Shown here piece after piece: positions 6,011 through 7,738 of a stretch of 7,738 bases of DNA. A program made the translations under genes and the position numbers. Numbering within the stretch: the first letter of the stretch is position 1; the number at the start of each line of letters is the position of its first letter. The notes under the pieces are model-generated. The model was not told where the DNA came from, did no database searches, and worked only from the letters and a program-made list of their open reading frames with translations. Source of the DNA: CAZUVM01 sp964623885 (GTDB lineage: Bacteria; Verrucomicrobiota; Verrucomicrobiia; Limisphaerales; UBA8199); NCBI GenBank assembly GCA_964623885.1, contig CAZUVM010000086.1, positions 1 through 7,738 on the forward strand. Direction: 5' to 3'.

Positions 6011-6100
6011 GGCGAGTTCGCGGAAAGCGGCCGACGCGGTTAAGGACCGAAGGGCGGTCGTATTCCGCCGAAGGTTCCCGAAACGCAGATACTAAGATCC

Positions 6101-7018
6101 TCACACTCCCGTTTGTCCTTCCGCCTGATATTGAATCTTCAAAGGAAGATCTGTCATCGCGTAGTGCACAAATTGCCTTCCAAGTGCGGTCAATTCATAC
6201 CGATCATCGTCATCGAAAGCCGATGTGTATTGTCTTGCTACCGATCCTTTGGGGCGACGCTGCGGCGTTTTCGGAATGAAATTGCCGTGGTAATCAACAT
6301 CTCGATGCTGGCGGATTACGCTGCCAGTGCTTAAGTCGCGAAAGAGGAGCTTAAACAAATCCGCCTCAGCAGAGTTTTCGGCCACCGGGTCTTTTCCGAG
6401 TTCGCTCCAAACCTCTCCCCGCGTAATGCCCTCAGCACTATGCCGGTAAATGACACCAATCACTTTGAAATGAAGTTCTGAATATGCAGTGAGCCAATCG
6501 ATGAACAGCCTGACAACATCATCGCTGACCAAAGCGCAGGCTGCGGCGTTGGCGAGAATGTTCCTGATGTATACACGTTTCTCTTCACTCTCTGCGCCGG
6601 CCCATTGCCGAAATGTCTTCTTGAGGAGCGATTGGTATTCTGGGCTTTCGATCCTCTTCGAGGTTTCTTCGTTGTGCAGATCCAATCTGGCCATGATCTC
6701 AAGAATGGTCTTCTCTTTTTCTTGAATTTCATCCTGAAGCATTTTGAGCCAATGCGTGATGAAACGATTTGCTTTGTTCTGCTCGTGTTCAGACCAAGCG
6801 CCAGCAGCCGCAGAGAATAGACCTCCTGCGAAAGGCACCAAACCACCGACGATCTGCAACCCTGCTCTCGCTGCCATTGCAGTCGAATTCGCCTTCGGTT
6901 CAACATTTTCTCCTTCGTTCATAGCGACGAACCCCGATTCTGATTTGCTCGGCGCTGGGGAAGATGAATCCGAGGCGCTGAGGGTGGGTACTAAACTATT
7001 CTGGTTTTCGCCTGACAT
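6101..7018 (-). CDS. Unrecognised 305-aa protein with Gly/Ala-rich hydrophobic segment; possibly Abi-alpha-like
   Basis: I do not recognise a named family. From the N-terminus: a Ser/Pro/Asn-rich, probably disordered stretch (1-45); a Gly/Ala-rich hydrophobic segment (49-75, including LQIVGGLVPFAGGLFSAAAG) that could insert in or associate with a membrane; and a charged helical region (76-135) of coiled-coil character. A helical block follows, WAGAESEEKRVYIRNILANA (139-158), then VVRLFIDWL, a region resembling a winged helix (182-236), and a final YELTALGRQFVHYAM (274-288). The order of hydrophobic segment, 'n-x-L-A-N-A-A' helix and terminal 'Y-x-L-T-x-L-G-x-x-F' recalls DUF4393/Abi-alpha abortive-infection proteins; this is a resemblance of layout, not a confirmed match. 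The ATG at 7018 has a GGAAG 11 nt upstream. It is followed 7 bp after its stop by the DUF2290 frame. Confidence 0.75.
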   Translation of the reverse strand: MSGENQNSLVPTLSASDSSSPAPSKSESGFVAMNEGENVEPKANSTAMAARAGLQIVGGLVPFAGGLFSAAAGAWSEHEQNKANRFITHWLKMLQDEIQEKEKTILEIMARLDLHNEETSKRIESPEYQSLLKKTFRQWAGAESEEKRVYIRNILANAAACALVSDDVVRLFIDWLTAYSELHFKVIGVIYRHSAEGITRGEVWSELGKDPVAENSAEADLFKLLFRDLSTGSVIRQHRDVDYHGNFIPKTPQRRPKGSVARQYTSAFDDDDRYELTALGRQFVHYAMTDLPLKIQYQAEGQTGV

Positions 7019-7034
7019 AACGGATCGAACTTCC

Positions 7035-7072
7035 GGTAACCCTCACCCAAAGACAATTACAAATTGGTTACC
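7035..7072. promoter_or_regulatory. Inverted repeats upstream of the 305-aa gene (possible operator)
   Basis: GGTAACC (7035-7041) and GGTTACC (7066-7072) are perfect inverted copies 24 bp apart. Between them lies a second small repeat, CAATT-ACA-AATTG (7054-7066). All fall in the AT-rich 60-bp gap just upstream of the ATG at 7018, where a promoter is expected, but I cannot identify convincing -35 and -10 hexamers. It could be a regulator-binding site or chance. Confidence 0.3.
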
Positions 7073-7080
7073 TTATTGGA

Positions 7081-7117
7081 AAAACAAAAACCCTCCAGCT
7101 TTAACTGCCGGAGGGTT
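7081..7117 (-). terminator. Rho-independent terminator of the coiled-coil/winged-helix gene
   Basis: On the minus strand AACCCTCCGGC (7117-7107), a 7-nt loop and GCTGGAGGGTT (7099-7089) form an 11-bp stem with one G-U pair, followed by TTTTTGTTTT across the 3' arm and downstream bases. It starts 22 bp after the stop at 7139 and separates that gene from the 305-aa gene downstream. Confidence 0.9.
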
Positions 7118-7138
7118 CTCGTTTGAATCGAACGCGAT

Positions 7139-7543
7139 TTAGGCCGCCGCTTTCATCGAATAACGTCCATCATTCACCGCAAACACCGCCTTGGCGCCGG
7201 TGGATTTCTTCTTCAGCGTGCTTTTGACCTTCCAAGGGGAAAACACGTCGCCTACCGCTTTGACGATCTCGTCGGCAGTCATTGGTTTTTCGTTCGCCGT
7301 CAGGATCTCGATGATCTTGGCGTCAGCCTTCGGTCGCAGTGAAGCCGGTTTCCAACTCGGATCGAGTTCACGGATTTGAGTCGCCATGTCGGTCAGTTCC
7401 TTTGCCATTTCGGCGTATCGGTCTTTCAACGGCTGAGCGAGACTGACCCGCTGCTGTTGAAGTTCGACGATTTTTTCGTTTATTTCGGCGAGAGCCGCTT
7501 GTGCGTTCTTGTTTCCGGTCCCAGTGCTTTTTGTATTTTTCAT
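7139..7543 (-). CDS. Small coiled-coil plus winged-helix-like protein (putative DNA-associated)
   Basis: A 134-residue protein from the ATG at 7543, which has AGG about 5 nt upstream; a start 27 bp earlier is possible but adds residues lacking features. Residues 14-60 have a heptad-like pattern (ALAEINEKIVELQQQRVSL, then YAEMAKELTDMATQI) and probably form a coiled coil for self-association. Residues 73-131 (ADAKIIEILTANEKPMTADE, then IVKAV, VKSTLKKKS, VFAVNDGRYSM) resemble a winged helix of the HARE-HTH kind, where 'A-x-I-L-x-x-x-x-K-P-x-T-x-x-E-I' is helix 1-2 and 'F-x-x-x-x-x-G-R-Y' the wing. The C-terminus is basic. A nucleoid-associated or regulatory role is plausible but not shown. It is monocistronic or last in its operon, as a strong terminator follows. 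Confidence 0.8.
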   Translation of the reverse strand: MKNTKSTGTGNKNAQAALAEINEKIVELQQQRVSLAQPLKDRYAEMAKELTDMATQIRELDPSWKPASLRPKADAKIIEILTANEKPMTADEIVKAVGDVFSPWKVKSTLKKKSTGAKAVFAVNDGRYSMKAAA

Positions 7544-7571
7544 ATGTGCCTGGACCTGTCCGCAGCGCACG

Positions 7572-7738
7572 TCAAAATGTCAACAGCATTGGCCGGAAAT
7601 GTTTTGATCCGCTTTTTCGGATTTCACTCAGCGTGTTGGGCGATTCGACGCGAACAACCTCGATCCGTTTCGAGACGAGCTCTGGCATGAGCCCCCAAAA
7701 TTCCTGGCAATCCTTTACTGGCACTGCCCTCATGTAGT
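7572..7738 (-). CDS. Small or partial ORF at the right edge, unknown
   Basis: An ATG at 7733 opens a 53-residue frame (MRAVPVKDCQEFWGLMPELV, then SKRIEVVRVESPNTLSEIRK, ending RPMLLTF) with TGA at 7574-7572. The frame is still open at the window edge, so it may be the tail of a longer gene. Composition is protein-like, and the strand and 28-bp distance to the downstream ATG suggest co-transcription with the coiled-coil gene. I recognise no family, and no ribosome-binding site can be judged this close to the edge. Confidence 0.35.
   Translation of the reverse strand, partial: YMRAVPVKDCQEFWGLMPELVSKRIEVVRVESPNTLSEIRKSGSKHFRPMLLTF

Noticed and set aside
7376..7737. Plus-strand frames at the right edge that might be a transposase remnant
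   Set aside because: No transposase motif is visible, and they lie opposite the coiled-coil/winged-helix gene and a more protein-like minus-strand frame.

Overview
This 7.7 kb bacterial window is densely packed with short genes, many from conserved families of unknown function. The gene content (DUF4832-type exported hydrolase, DUF6717, DUF1810, LURP-one-related protein, ParD-like/zeta pair) and the moderately high G+C suggest a soil or freshwater bacterium of the Verrucomicrobiota/Acidobacteriota/Planctomycetota kind. This is inferred from remembered family distributions, not from a marker gene. No rRNA, tRNA, CRISPR array, transposase or integrase is visible.

Left part (1-3412). The window opens inside a UPF0126/TRIC-type membrane channel or transporter gene, followed 4 nt later by a single-domain cupin. 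A DUF1810 gene converges on the cupin from the other strand. After a 129 bp divergent intergenic region come a LURP-one-related (YxjI/Tubby C2-like) gene and, 31 bp on, a secreted DUF4832 protein that looks like a TIM-barrel glycoside hydrolase with a C-terminal beta domain.

Middle part (3472-4848, minus strand). This is a compact three-gene toxin-antitoxin-like operon: a ParD-like ribbon-helix-helix protein, a zeta-toxin/COG4185-type P-loop kinase, and a DUF6717 protein. Both junctions are 4-nt stop/start overlaps (GTGA and ATGA). A perfect 8-bp inverted repeat lies inside the predicted promoter, as expected for autoregulation. The -10 sits so close to the start codon that the mRNA may be leaderless. 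The layout recalls the omega-epsilon-zeta three-component arrangement, with DUF6717 in the unexplained third role; I regard this as the best candidate for an undescribed system here.

Right part (4864-7738, minus strand). Read from the right edge, a small ORF of unknown status is followed by a coiled-coil plus winged-helix-like protein with a strong intrinsic terminator. Next come an unrecognised 305-aa protein with a Gly/Ala-rich hydrophobic segment, a DUF2290-family gene that seems to lack its usual N-terminus, a 56-aa gene with a DUF504-like C-terminus, and a TfoX N-terminal-domain gene broken by an in-frame TAA at codon 13. The damaged or oddly bounded genes suggest an accessory region in decay or reshuffling. 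The 305-aa protein next to DUF2290 could be a small defence-type module, but this is speculative.
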